Of a stretch of DNA of 64,000 nucleotides, positions 34,401-48,348 are shown in pieces; positions within the stretch are counted from its first letter, which is position 1; each line of letters opens with the position of its first letter. This DNA comes from Theocolax elegans (lineage: Eukaryota; Arthropoda; Insecta; Hymenoptera; Cerocephalidae). The notes under the pieces are model-generated. The model saw only the letters and a list, made by a program, of their open reading frames with translations, was not told where the DNA came from and did no database searches. A program made the translations under genes and the position numbers. The stretch is from contig CM047426.1 of assembly GCA_026168455.1 (NCBI GenBank), forward strand, positions 35,213,058 through 35,277,057, written 5' to 3'.

Positions 34401-37381
34401 TATAATTTAATCAAAATATTTCATTACAATAAGATTCGGAATTCTCCAATAAAACGCGATTGACTATGTTCTTAAATATTATGCTTTAACAAATTAATTG
34501 TTGATTACAAAAACAAAGTAATTATATGATTCGCGTAATTTATTATAATTATATACCTATATATTTAAAACAGCGTTACATCATATCCTAACATAATTTA
34601 AAACCAGACAACAAATTATTCACATAATCTACAATACAATAAACTTAATTTCAAGTTTTTGCATCGTATTAAATAGTAGCACTCGAATTGTCATTAAAGC
34701 ATAATATAATATTAAACGACGAAGTTGCAGGCTAAACATTCATTGCATTCGCTTAATAAAAATATAAGACATTTCATCGTTAAATTTAGATGCACAGAGT
34801 AGCCCTTAACCTATGCACAACATATATATATTTCAACGTAGAACTTTGAATTCTAGGGCGTTTTTTACAAAACAGCGTAAGACGAGTTACGTGCCTCCTA
34901 TAACCAAGATAACTCGTCTGCCAGTGTGAAAAATTTGCTTTTCACTGCGATTTGGATTTGCATTCGTTTCCCGGGAAGGGTAGTATAAAGGGCGGCACCC
35001 GTAGGTGCATTATGATCGTCTAAAATCGATTCTCTGCGGCTCATTTGCATGAAAGTTGGAGAAGAAGGGTGCAGCCAACTTCTGGGAGAAACATTTATCG
35101 TGATGGCACATATAGAACGGTTGAGGGATTTCAAGCTCACCTAAATCGATTGCTCGAAACAGGAAAAACGGTCGTTCGATTTTCTTAATCTCGCGCGCGT
35201 CCCCCTTTTTCGAAAGTGCGAAACTTGACGAAAGAGAAATCGTTCACGTTTATTTTTAAGCTTATACTCTATTCTCTCATACTCCACTTAAAGTCCCTTG
35301 ACATCTCGCGATTATTTTCTTCTCGGTTTCTGAGTAATTGGATTTCTCGACTTATAATATGAAGGATCAGGATCGAAAAGAGAGAAAGAGACTTACCTAC
35401 GTTTTATTTTCGCGCACTCGAAAATTGTAACAGCGCTCGGTCCTTCGAGATATACGTTACCCGTCGCATTCTGAGCGGCAACAGCCGCAGAAACTCATCG
35501 CACAGGAGAGCGCTTCGCGAGATATAATAACGTCTTCTCGAGAGACCGCCTGTACTGGTAATAGCCGTTAGGAGGAAGAGGGGTACTTCAATGCGGGGAT
35601 GGTCTTGCTTTTTCCTTCGCTTAATGAAGGGGGGGGGGGACGAAAATCGAATAAGCGTGGGGGGAAGGGTTGTGGAGTAGAGGCAGAAAAAGGGACCGTC
35701 CGAAACATCGCTAACGGCTGATTCTTCTAATTGCCGACTTCATAACGCAAACTTGTTTGCACCTTTATTTCTTCGTGAGGCTTTTTCGCGCTTTCCAGGT
35801 TCTACTCTTTAACTGGTTACAGAGGGATGATGACATAGCTTCAATCAATACTTGGAAAATCTAAAGATCCTATTTTCGTAAAAGTTTGTTTTGCATACCT
35901 GATAATATTTTATAGTATTACCTTTCTTACTTTGGAGGTATAATTTATTATTGAACTAAAGAATAGAAAAATTCACTGTTAAAGTTAGAAAAGTTAGTGT
36001 AAATTTAATAATAAGCTAATCTGAAATAATCAAAAATAAAGGAAACAAATTGCGAACCTAGTTGCAGCATATCTGTCACTTAACTTTGCTCTACTTAATT
36101 CAACGTTCTCTCGAGTTTCTCCCCTTCGTAGGAAAAAGAGCAGTCTGTTTACGAAGTTGTGCGCTCGAGGCATTGTTTCGTACCAAACAACTGCATATTA
36201 CTTCCGAAAACTGTACGCGCAGCGACGAGTCACGAGCTTTTTAATAACGCGTAGCACGACCCTTTTATACGCCGTCTTGAACGAGCCTGAAAAAAGGAGA
36301 AAAATAATGACAGCGAGCCGAATACGCGCGCGTCCGCAGGACTTAAGAAGGAAGAAGATTTACGACGGAGTCATTTCCGAAAGCGAGTTTTGTAATGTGC
36401 GCGCTTGCAAATTGCGTTGCTAAACACGTTGGAAAAAAAATAAAGAGCCAAGAAGCCAAGGTGTACGTATATATTTGGGTCAGCGAGATTAAAAAATACT
36501 TTTCCATATTTCTGTTTATTGCGATAATCCATCAAGTTACTGTAAAAGAGGAGGGTGGCAGTAATTTTAAATTGATTGCGTTTACCTCTTACTTGTTACA
36601 CTGATCAATTGTATTCATATTATTTATTATTGATCGACAGAGCGTTTTTAAAAATAAAAAATATATGTGATAGAAGGATGGAAAAGCTTTTAACGATTAT
36701 TTTCGCAGAACTTCACAAATGAGCGACTGATGTTCAAGATAGAGTAGTTTTTCATTCAATTTCGTTGAAATGTTATTTCAAAATTAGCCGACTATTATTA
36801 AAAATTTAAACTTTATCAAACTTGCTTTCAATAAAATCTTCAATAAAATAAACGCTTCGTAATATTTATTTAAGTATTATTCATCAAGATACAAGAGAAA
36901 GTACTTTTTAGATTTTTTAAAGTGAAAAATCTTTCAAGAAGGTAAAGCAGTCGATTTACGTTCACTCCAAAGATACCAAATACGATATTCACGAAGTAAA
37001 GGATAGCGATATGACATGTCAATAAAATACATTCAAGCAACCATGTGGGGTACTTCTAATTTTGAAAATCGTCGAATGAGAATTTTATGGTGAAACTTGT
37101 GCATAATGGGAAGAAAGAGAAACGAGTTCTCGCGGACGCAAATGGGAAAAACGTCGGGCCAATGTCGCGTCGGTTTATCGAATCCCACAACTTTCTAACG
37201 TTGCAAAAATTAGGTTTGAACGTCTTTCAATGGCTGTCTCCTACGAACTTTCCCGGTTGGAATCCAACGTAGAAAATCTCGTTTTGTTGGGCCCCCAGCG
37301 ACGACGACGCATTCCCCGGGCGTTCGTTGTTACGAAATGAAAATCGAAATTGCATGAGCATCGTGGATAGGTGCACTTAAG
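31425..37381. other. Long non-coding stretch with several CpG-rich islands
   Basis: Islands lie near 31840-32240, 33700-34240, 34880-35830, 36060-36420 and 36950-37381, and AT-rich DNA fills the gaps. A run of 11 G lies at 35629-35639. No ORF shows a recognisable domain and no RNA gene was recognised. Confidence 0.5.
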
Positions 37382-37399
37382 CCCACCCTCCCACTCCCC
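37382..37399 (-). other. G-quadruplex-type motif on the minus strand
   Basis: Four C runs (37382-37384, 37386-37388, 37390-37392, 37396-37399) with loops of 1, 1 and 3 bases satisfy the standard G-quadruplex rule on the opposite strand. More C runs follow to 37414. Confidence 0.6.
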
Positions 37400-40070
37400 T
37401 TCCTGCCCCCTCCCTACAAAGGACTAAAGATTTATGATTTGCCGGACTTGAAACGTTGTTTTATTACTTGAATCGCGCGAGCACGCGGAACGAGACTTGG
37501 AGCTGCTTCTTTCTTCGATTGTACCACTACTCTACACCGAGTATATAAATTTTCGATAGGCTATATTGACATTTTCTTTTTTTTATTCTCTCTGATGTTT
37601 AATGAGATTTAAAGATTCTATATATTACTAAAAGATCGCAACTATAAATAATTCCTCCCATAAATTATTAAAATAAATTTGCAATAAATTAGTATGTTTA
37701 CAAGGATTAAAGATTTTTCTGATTCATATACGTATTGAGTACATAAAATTAAGAAAATTGAATTTAATACTTATTTGAATAATAATAGACTGTAAATATA
37801 AAAAAATAAGTGATTAAAAAAATATAATAATATGTTTTGAAGTGAACATCGTTTAGTATTTTAATATTAGATCTAAGTTTATTTACAAAAGATTAGGGAC
37901 GATAAAACAAGAAATGATAAAGATAGAAAAGGCGTGTACGCGTTGCTTGAATGTCCAATACCGTCGTCGAAAACGATGTGAAATATAAACTTGCCGAGTG
38001 AAACGCTAGACAGTAAGGAAGAAAGGAAGAGAAGAAAAGGTTAGCAAAAACGATATCTAGAGTATTATACTTCCGGAGGATGGAGAGTCGATGACGAGTG
38101 CCGGAAAAAGCTTTGGTGAATAGCAGCTCAGCCGATATCCTTAATCGCGGGGGTGACTGGGCACACAATGCAGGGGATTGAAGCTCCGTAGACCCCGGAA
38201 TGCGGAGACGAGTACAACCGAGCAGCCGTTTCGCACAATGTTCTCTGGAATCTCACTTGGAAGGTTAGGGACGTTGGATACCGTCAACACCATCCCCGTC
38301 TCGGATGTTTTGGAGTCAGCGAGCGCGATTGGAATTTATCGGCGTTCATTTGGAAGTCCGCGAAAAATGCGGCTGCATTCGACGCAGCTGCTGCCACCAC
38401 TGCGTGGCAAATACCATACTAGAGGCGTTGCTATTTTCACTCCCTCCGAACGTTTGTCTTTCTAAGATTCGCCTTTTCTTTTTTTCATTTATTTGCTTTT
38501 TATTAGTATTTCCTTCACTTCAAGTTTATACGATGCCTTTTTTCGGCTTTGTTTCACGATTTACCGAGAGGTTTTCTTCGATTTTCAAGTTTATGGTGGG
38601 AGTTTGTCCTTGCTACCAACAGGTATTAATTTTGTCTGTGGGAGCTCGAGATTCAATTTATGGGAACAAAGATTTTGAAAAACTTTTATTTTTATTTCGT
38701 TTTCTTTCAAATTTTTTCTACTTGGGTTACAATAAGAAAGTTGCATCCTTAAAGATGATGCGTTTTAAAGACTAAAATCCATAACATTGTGATGATAAAC
38801 ACTTTTAATAATATGTATACAATATAAATATTAAAATAATGTCATTAGTAACATTACAATTGTTTATTCGATTATTTTAAACGAACGAACAAGTAGTGTC
38901 TTGAATAGGTGCTACTGAATTTCTGAATAACAAATGATTACATCTATTGAGATTGATTGGTCAAATATTATTTAATCAATATAAAGCACGATATTCTTAA
39001 CTTCCTTAAAGGATAAAGCAGCGAAATCGTTTAAGGCTTTCATCCCCTTGGCAGTCACCCTCTTAGACATCGTAATCCCTATGAAATATTCGCGCAAAAT
39101 CGCAGATTTTCTGGACACAAAGAAACTTGTCAGGGGACAATCCGAAAGCAAGAGAGAATGAAAATACAGTGTGTCTCGAGGTGCTAAAGATACAGCCTCA
39201 GGCTCTCCGGACGAATCTTTCTCGCGTGTGCTCTCCTTGCGCGTCCGCTATTATTGGCCCGGCCTATACTTATCCATTTTTCTGTCAGCAATAATGACAT
39301 CTCGATCGGGCGGCCGCCTTCCTGAGCATTTTTCAAGACTCCTCGCATCCACATCCCACGGTCCGTTGCGCGAAATGCTTCAATCTGACGTGAAATATGC
39401 GCGCCAGGGATGTTTTGTAGGAAAATATTCTACTTACTCCCCGACACCTTTGCCCCACCCCCACCCCCTTACCGCCACCTCACCTCCCCTTCGCCACACC
39501 CCTCCTTTACCTCATCCTTGACTGTGTTCCTTCTAGGGGCATAAATCTCCGCAGGCAAGACCTTATCTGACGGCCCGAAGGCACTGGCTCTACTAAGATG
39601 CTCGAAAGACTACACTCGAGAAAGTCAATGCTAATGCTTATACGGGGTATTTCACGAGGAGAAACTGTCGCGAGACCGTATATAGTACTTTTTCATTTCT
39701 CGTTTCGTCTCGCTCCTTCTTTCTCTTCTCACCCTATCGGTCTATTTTTTTCTTCTTTCTCGACACTCGACTTTGTTCCTTAGAATATTAATTTTGGGTT
39801 TCTCCCATCGCACGTTTTTCTTCAGGGATAATGTACGTTATTCCACACTAGCATACATTATATTTTATTGATTGCGGTTTAACCTTGAATGTCATAATTG
39901 ACAAATTTTATAAAAGATTTTTTTGCATAATCATAAAATATCTCAAATGTTATGATTTTATTACTATATATTACTTTCGGGATGGTAATTATTCGAATAA
40001 ATTCTGTTAAGGTAATTCATGCATGAATTGAAAATCTGTGGGATGCAATGTACTTTTTGCAAATTACTAA
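37400..40070. other. Non-coding stretch
   Basis: An AT-rich core lies at about 37550-37890. CpG-richer blocks lie at 37900-38470 and 39020-39790, including a C-rich stretch at 39439-39510 (long C runs, hence a proline/threonine-rich chance ORF). No supported gene. Confidence 0.5.
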
Positions 40071-40074
40071 TTAA

Positions 40075-40458
40075 CGGGGTGCCATAGTCAATATTTATCC
40101 TCCCTACCTTATCGGCAATCGTGATTATTAGTAATAAATTTGTAAATAAAACAGTATGTGAAAAAATAAGAGAAGAGGCGCCTTCGTTTATTAATAATCT
40201 AACTGTGTGCTGAATTTCAGATGAAAATTACATTGCGTTTTTGAGAAAAGTCTTACCAAAAATGTGAACCTAACCTCAACGCAGTGAAAATATTTGATAT
40301 TGTTGGTAAGACTTTTCTCGAAAACGCAATAATATTTTAATCTAAAATTCAGCACACAGTTAGATTGTCAATAAACGAAGACGCCTCTTCTCTTATTTTT
40401 TCACATACTGTTCTACTTTTTTATCAATTAATCATCAAAAATTGAGTATGGAACCCCC
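40075..40458. mobile_element. Fold-back MITE between TTAA target duplications
   Basis: TTAA at 40071-40074 and 40459-40462 flank 18-bp terminal inverted repeats (40075-40092 and 40441-40458, 15 of 18 matching). Inside, arms of about 111 bp (40149-40259 and 40303-40412) are inverted copies around a 43-nt loop, so nearly the whole element is one imperfect palindrome. TTAA is the hallmark target of piggyBac-type transposases, so mobilisation by such an enzyme is inferred. No coding capacity. Confidence 0.87.
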
Positions 40459-40462
40459 TTAA

Positions 40463-40620
40463 TATACGTAATAGATCCTACACAAATTTTGAGATTAGGT
40501 TGCCGACTAAATAAAAGAGTTCAATCAAAAGCTGATCAGAAATAGAATTTTTTACACAGATTTTATGGAGAAGTAATGTTTTCTCGCCGGAAGTGATAGT
40601 ATGGCTCTGCACACACTCTA
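40463..40620. other. Short non-coding spacer
   Basis: Unique AT-rich DNA between the MITE and the tandem 30-mer. Nothing recognised. Confidence 0.5.
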
Positions 40621-40680
40621 TGGGTTTTAAACAAAAACTAGAGGCTAAAGTGGGTTTAAAAAAAAACTAGTGGCTAAAAG
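40621..40680. repeat. Tandem duplication of a 30-bp unit
   Basis: Unit 1 (40621-40650) and unit 2 (40651-40680) both begin TGGGTTT and end GGCTAAAG or a one-base variant, with a few mismatches. It is an old slippage or duplication product. Confidence 0.8.
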
Positions 40681-43600
40681 TTTAGATTTCGAGGTTTATA
40701 ATACCAAAAAACTAATTAGTAATAATAAAGTGGAGAACGTCCATGCATGCAGGTTATACTGATTCGGACATTGGATCAGCTGACTCGAATGCGCGTGAGC
40801 CTACATAGTAATATAAGTATAAAAAAAACTGTTTTAAAATTTTTAGTATAATAGTATCCAACAACCTAAATTTTTCAAAATCTCGATAGATTGCGCAAAG
40901 TTGGAGGGCAGTGTTCTCGTGACTTTGCTTAAATTTTAGTCTAACAATTAATTTTTAGATAAATAGTACTTTTCTGTCGGTAACTTCAATCTGATGGTAA
41001 CAAATGGCTTTGACATCCCCTTAAACCACCTTGAATTTTTGAATATTTTTAGGTGCACACTATCAAAATATTTTAAAACAATGTGATTGTACGGAAAAAA
41101 AATTATGGAGGAACATTCTTATTACAAATATGTATAATCATTTTAAAAGCCATGCATTTCTTGTCATTAAAATTTTATTATATATTTAATTTATACTCAA
41201 ACTAAAATTAGAATATACATAAATCATAAACCAGCATTAAAATGTTCATCATTTCTGAGTTACGTAAACTTTAATATAGCCTGAAGATTATATAAAATCT
41301 TACATCATTCAAAACAATTAAAAAGTAATAAAGCAGATAATCGCGTATTACATTAACCCGAAAAGCAAGCCGTTTACTTATGTTCGAAAGCCTCATTGAT
41401 CTCGCAAGTTGAAAATGCGCATCGGGATTGAATTGGCAAGTACACAAGTTTCAATAATCATCTTCCTTTCCTAGGGAGAAAGTGAGCAAGCTGAAAGCGA
41501 AGAAGCAAAAGTATAAGACTCGCAGTTATAAGGGATAGAAAGAGAAGGTAGGGAAAATTCGAGACATATTAAGCTCAAGTCAGACTGCAAGAGGTAGACT
41601 TATTGAAAGTTCAATACAAAGTTGAAGCGCTAGAGCGCGCTCGCAAACAAAGTTTCGATTACGTCAATTGTCTTGGTTGCTCAGCGGCCGCGCCGGAGGC
41701 ATTACGAGGCGTCTGTGCGCCATGAAGCGGGAGAATCTCTGCTATTTCCTTCACAACCGTAAACTCGCGCGCGAGTAAGCAACCTTTTTATACGGATCAT
41801 AACTAATGTGTAACCAGTTTTAAAAGCAATATCTGTGAACGTTCTAAGACTCAAGGCTCCAATTTTTCCAGACTATTAATGAATGAAAATAAGCTTGACC
41901 GTCAGTTGAGTACCGTTGTTATCCAATATATCTTCTCCAAAATAAATATCAATTCCATAGTATTACGAGTCTCGTAAAATGTATTTGAGGCCCTAGGTAG
42001 GTTGGAGTTCCAGCTTTAAATCCGGGCCAGTCTGTTTTATTTAATTTAAATTTTTAAATGTTTTTAAGGTTTTTTACTTCTATAAAGAATGGCTGTGCTT
42101 CAAAACTGTATAAATATTGATATTAATAAATGCACTAAACATTTATTACCTCATTTATGTTTTCATCAGAATTAAGAACATTTCCGACACTTCTTACACT
42201 TAAGACATTTCTTACACTTGTTAGCATATGTTGTATCACATTAGAGAACAAGGAAGATTAATTGGAAATTGAATTATAAATACTTAGAAATTTCAGAACA
42301 GAATTTTAAGTAATCAAATCGATCGTATGTTTTATAAATCTCTCAGGCACAGATGTTTTACCTTTCTATTAATCCATATATGTATTATCCGTTACAATGA
42401 CTCACCTGAAACAGAAAAAATAACAGACGATTAAATAAACTTTTTTTTAACACTAATGTATATAAATATTGTACTAACAAAAATACACAATATTAGTATA
42501 AATATGAGCAATCTTAAAATATTTCGTTAAAAGTCATGATTTTAAAAACGGAAGCTTATCTATGCACGATATTTAATGAAACGGAATCCTGAATAAAGAA
42601 CTTAATCGAATTTTCTCTTAATGGTATCCAAGAGGAGGTAAAAAAATCTATTTCGCGATCAGATTGAATCGGATAAAGTGTTCATCGGGATATAATAATC
42701 TCGACCTCGCGCAGTCTATACCCAAACGTCCTCGAAGTACAAAAGAGAAAATTAGAAAAATTCGAATATTATACGAAAGGTAAAATAAAAAGTAGATATA
42801 ACTTTCTTTTTTTCTTTTTCACCCTCTTGATAGGTACAACCGGTAAAAGAACCAAAGACTGGGTGAAATCCCATACGTAATAAGTGGCCGATCGAAAAAT
42901 CTCATCACGTTGTCGAGTTATAAATAAATCGGCCCGCAGTGGAATTGCACCAAAGTAAAGTGGGATGAATGCTTGGAAAGAAAGAAGAAAAAAGTTGCTG
43001 TTGTATTTTAGAAATATAGTCAATAGCGTGTGTAGCAGGTGAGGTTAAAAACTCTAGAGGTAAAAGAGAATTAATTCTTATTTGTAAAATTGGCGTTGGC
43101 GCCACACGTATAAGATTCCCCCACCCCCCTTCACCACTCAGGCGCTAGATAGAGAAAGAAAAGTAAAGAGTGGTTCGTTATCCTTAACCGTCACTAATTA
43201 CCTTTTGTCTTGGCTTTAATTTCCTTGTTTATTAACCCCATAAATTCGCCAATCGCACCTCACTTGGAGAATCGGTTAATTAATTTACTGGAGGAGTAAT
43301 TACTCGCGCGTGCGTCGAAACTAACGAGAAACGTCTGCAGATAGTACACCCGCGTTCTCTCTAGCCTGGGCGCTCGCGCTCAAGACCTCGTAAATCGCTT
43401 TTGCCTTTCATTATTCAGATATAATGTTACCTGTGAGCTCCTCTCCCTCTCACCCTCTCTCCCTTTCTGTACCGGAGACGACCTCTTTACATGGAAAGAT
43501 TTCACCGAATTACCATTATCCTGTCGTTATTATATACTGATGCTTTTAAGTTAATTTCATCTTGCATACTCAATTATTTCTCTTTGTTTCGACCAAATTT

Positions 43601-45367
43601 TTAAACTAGCTAGATTAAAAATTCCATGTAAGTGATACTCTTCTTATATTTAATAAAATTGTGTTTACGCGATTAATTTTAACAATATTTTATATTATTA
43701 ACGACAAAGCATTTTCTACTTTGCATAGCACACTAAGATTATATATTTATTTAGATAAATTTTGGTTTAAACTCATATTTTAGATTAAAACTGTGGTTTG
43801 CCGATGTGCGCATAAAAATTCGTTCATCTCAAAGCAAACGGGAAAATCCTTAAAATACCTTAAGATTCAAACCGTCTTGAAAACCACGTAATTAGATACT
43901 TCGGTTTTGTATATTTGCTATATCTTCAAAATCAGAATTACACACTTTTTCCTTGTGTTATTAAAATGCTTACTATGTTTTCTTTTATTTTATGTTTAAA
44001 ACAAGTAGATAATCTGTAGAACAATTATTTAGTTGGCCATTTTTAATAAATGATTATGATTTATTAATGCAACTGCTAAGGTGTACATTGTTAAATATGC
44101 TACAAATTACTTTTAATGAAATATTAACAACTTATATTTTAATAATATAGTGTACGCATACAATGTGCATGTATACGAATATTTTAAAGCATATAAATTA
44201 AAGGAGATTTTCGAAATTGAAACATTCGTACTGAAATAACCTCATTCATTAAATTCCTGAAAAAATCTCTTTAAAAATGAAACTGTGATTCAATAGTTAA
44301 AATAAAAAAAAAATAAAAAACTTTAACGATCAAAGTTTTTTACCAACTTTCTCCCTTAGTTGAATAAGAAAAAACACTCGAGGGTTTCTCTCCTCGCTCG
44401 CGGCGCATTTAATCATTTCGAACGGTACTCACTTCTCGTAAGAGAGACAGAATCGCTATATCGCAGAATCCTGGCGCCCTTCTACTACACGTAGAATCCA
44501 AGCACATTTATATACTTACAAAAAATCTCTGTAGTACTTACACACAATGTTCTACAAATTTTCAATCTTGTAACACTTATATTCATACATTCTCAAAAAC
44601 TAATTAATGTTCATAAGCCGTTCGTGTATAAACCGTGTAAATGTTTGCTTACTAAATCTATAACAAAGACGAATTCTGATAATTGATATTATTTTTTTAT
44701 AAGCAGCAGTCATTACTTGTAACCGCAAAATATAATCGTCAATACGAGACCTGTAGTGTCTCAATCGGGGGAACGTTATAGGTTCCTACCTATTATATAT
44801 TATATGTTTAAGCGTATACGTTTAATCGAAAGTTCAGCAAGTAAGTGTGGAAATGCAGTTCAAAACCTTAATCGAACAATGTGGCAATGCACAAATCACG
44901 AAACGCAAACGAAAGGTTATTAAAAAATTGAAAAAAGTTAAAAAACATTCATCATATAAAATATGAAGTCTGTTAGCTATTTGTAATATTCCAACCATGC
45001 AATATATATGTAAATTTTTAGAAGGCTGTAACTTTTTAATACAATCTGTAATATGAATGCTGCTTAAACATTTATAGCTTCAATAAACTTAAATAAAAGA
45101 AAATATAAGATTCCATCGATTTTCTGTGTACATATTCAATGATATTCATTTGATGTTGGTATGAAAAGCTCACTGATTCTAATTTAAACCCGTCCTCTGA
45201 TTTGCGCGTGGTGTATAATGAGCATTAGTAAAAGCTCGCGGGCGTGCGTTATTTAGTAGAGCCATTATGACGGGTGGCGTAGCGTAGGGTATCGTTGAGT
45301 GTCGAGAGGTGAGCCATGTACAAATTGCGGCGCGCGATGCTCCTACATTGTGCTACAACAGAAGCGA

Positions 45368-45369
<2 letters not shown>
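40681..45369. other. Non-coding stretch
   Basis: Mainly AT-rich. CpG-richer blocks lie near 41590-41790, 42650-43520, 44350-44500 and 45180-45369. Around 42178-42222 short ACATTTC.TACACTT words repeat imperfectly. Three TAATTA homeodomain-type cores lie within 43195-43302. No gene is supported. Confidence 0.5.
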
Positions 45370-45436
<67 letters not shown>

Positions 45437-45440
45437 TCTC
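45370..45440. repeat. (CT)n microsatellite
   Basis: Over 60 bp of uninterrupted CT, then short interruptions. The overlapping Leu-Ser repeat ORFs are artefacts of it. Confidence 0.95.
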
Positions 45441-47088
45441 ACTCTTTCACTTCCTTCAGCCTCACATCGTCCAAGATAATATGCAAAAGAGAAGCTTAAA
45501 AAGTAATTACCGTTGAAGAGAGCGTGCTGGTTAAAAATTGGCGCATATAAAAAGTTTTCTAATTTCAGAAACCCAGGACGACGTCGAGGTTCACAGGAGC
45601 AAATGGGAGGAGAAAACGAACAAAAAAATTGGGGTGGAGGATACGTTAAGCGGCATAGTTATGTACTTCTGGTGTTGTCTCGTGACACAAGTTCATAATA
45701 TTGTGGTTGGTGAGACGACATTATACGCGCGTCAGAGTCAATGATTTCTAGATAATCCTAATGAGAACTATCATGTCTTTTAGGTACATTTGGTTTCATT
45801 GCTTAATTTAATGTTTTATTATTTATTCTGAAACAGGGCTACCTTATTCCTTATAAGTAAGTCAAAATAATTACTGTCAGCTACGAATTAATACTGTATG
45901 ACTGACTTTCATAATATAATAAACGTATATAATATTTTAAATTATTTAAAAACGACACACTAACACGATTTCCAAGAATCCATTGTCAAGGAATTCAAAA
46001 ACTTGATAATATAAAACAATAAAGCTAGTGTTATCGTTAAAATCGTTAACATCAGAAATAATAATTTGCCAAGCAATTTGAGCTCGTATAACCTAAAACG
46101 ATAAAATAAATACATCTATGTTATTGATTATGTAAATGATAGTAAACAAGTTCCGTATTACGCAAACGTATTATCAAGGATTACGCAACAATTTAGAAGT
46201 AATAATATTCGAAACAGAAATAAAAGATTTTTGTATATGTAACTTTATTTAAATATTTATTAATCTTCAAATCATGGAATTTCAAAAGAATTTGGAAAAT
46301 TAATAATAATTCAAGCCAAGTGTTCGGTAGAAGGTTGCGTTTAAATTTAATTTTAAGTGAACAAAGTTTATATGAAGCTAAGAACAAAAATATTCACCCA
46401 TTCAACAACATGCGATCATTTTAAACGTAGATGAACTGAATTTAGTAGTAACTACCAGGTTTACATAATTCAAGTAATCAAATACAAAATGCTAATGTGT
46501 CCCAAGTAGAAATAAATTAGGGACTGGTAGAGGGTCACAATCAGTGGTAACTTAATGAGGACATACCAGAGAGAATGAGTCAAGGGATACCTGATTAAAA
46601 TTCTATTCGAACTACAAGTTATTCAATGCTCTATATCAGTTCGTCAGTGTAACACTTTTATGCTCAATATTTACTCAACAACGTTAAAAATTGGCGCGCC
46701 ACTGAACGAGCGTAACTTTAACTGCGTGAATTCGGATTAACTGCGGACGAACCGACAAAAAAGCGCCGAGGTTAAAACTTGATAATAACAACAGTTTTCC
46801 CAGATCGTTCACAAGTGAACAAAAAAAACAATAATGATATCGCTTGATTAAAATATGACAATATTGTATGTGCATTTCATAATTGCGCGGAAAGTGATTC
46901 TCGAATGTCGTGACCGCGACGTCGCTGTTTTATTCAGATGAAAATATGACCTCAATTTGAAAGCCAAACGTGCACGGTGTAAAAAAAGGGAGGATAAAAA
47001 AACAACGGCGGGGGAGACGCGCCAGAGTCGGGCTATGCGAATCGATTTATTTGTCTCGGTTAAAACGCCCAGCGCAGTTCTATACATC

Positions 47089-47090
<2 letters not shown>
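45441..47090. other. Non-coding stretch
   Basis: AT-rich centre (about 45750-46650) between CpG-richer edges. Nothing recognised. Confidence 0.55.

Positions 47091-47132
<42 letters not shown>
47091..47132. repeat. (AC)n then (AT)n microsatellite
   Basis: Alternating AC from 47091 to 47124, passing into AT. Confidence 0.95.
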
Positions 47133-47133
<1 letters not shown>

Positions 47134-48319
47134 GATATACATATCTTGGTGCCTTCCCTCTACGCGCGGACTGAAAGCCTTTCAACCGGATGACTTTTTG
47201 AAATTCGCATTTTATACGTTTTTATCCATACGTAACTCGGTAAAATGCGCGAGTATTTTTTTCCAACCCCGGCCTCTCCATTGCGCGTATATAACCGCAC
47301 GATTGGTGTCTCGGGAAAGACAGAGACAGTTAAACATTTCGTCTGAAAGATTGCTTGTGTGATACACAGACTTGTACAAATAACGATGACTTTTTCATAC
47401 ACGACTATCGCGGTGAGAAAGAGATAAAGTGTTTGGAGGATGACATTCCAATTAGCTTGGTATTTGGTTTTCGATAAATTTTTTTTAACATTGTTATATC
47501 TAACCTACGATTTGCAATTATTTTCATGTTAATTATTGATGCATATACAGCGTGTAAATTTGCTACGCTTCTTTTCATTTGACTTATTTATTTAGAAAAA
47601 AAGTCACCTATTATATGTACATGTTGTAATTATTTAAAAAAATGTATATCGACCCACAAACTTTTAAATAAATATTAAAATAAACTAATGTGAGTGAAAG
47701 ATAGTAATCGGTTACAATTAATATTGATTTATTTTTTAAACGATACTTTTTTATAAATTTATCAAATTTATGAATACAAGCAGGGTTATACAATTATAAG
47801 ATATTTAAGCGTTATACAAACAAATTTTTTCCAAGAGTTTACTATGCAATATAGAATGTAGTTTGTATTCTAAATATTATTTTATTTACTTAATAGCACC
47901 GTTTAAGAATAGTAAGTACATACTTCACTGTTACACCGAAATGTATATCGTTAGTTCTGAAATTTTAAATTATTTAAAAAAATGTACAGGTGCTTCCGTA
48001 TAAATAACTTATTAATCTATAATGTTATATTTCGCTTTGCAAATTTGACTATTTTCAAATCGGATAAAAGTCATTCAGCAGTAAAGCAGTTATGCATCCA
48101 CGAGTTTGCCCGCAGGTGTATGACAATTCAAGGTTGTGCGCAGTGCCAGTTCGCTCTCTCACATATATAATGTATAAATGGTTTTACATGGAAAAGCTCG
48201 AGAGCTTGAGTAAAGATCGATACCAAAAAGGAGAGACACACGAGTGAGTGAAGGAGTCCATTAGGAAGAAGTTGCGGTTCGCGCGTCGCCTCATCAGAAA
48301 GTCGTTAGCCTGGGTACAG
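47133..48319. other. Non-coding stretch
   Basis: AT-rich between CpG-richer ends (to about 47420 and from about 48050). A 19-bp AT-rich word occurs twice (47628-47646 and 47968-47986), which could be chance. Confidence 0.5.
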
Positions 48320-48348
48320 CCTCTCTCTCTTTCTCTCTCTCTCTCTCT
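48320..48348. repeat. (CT)n microsatellite, short
   Basis: CT run with one TTT break. Confidence 0.9.

Noticed and set aside
45299..45516. Leu-Ser repeat ORFs
   Set aside because: They are artefacts of the (CT)n tract; two frames give the same pattern.
47628..47986. 19-bp word repeated 340 bp apart
   Set aside because: It is very AT-rich and low complexity, with no extension of the match, so chance is likely.
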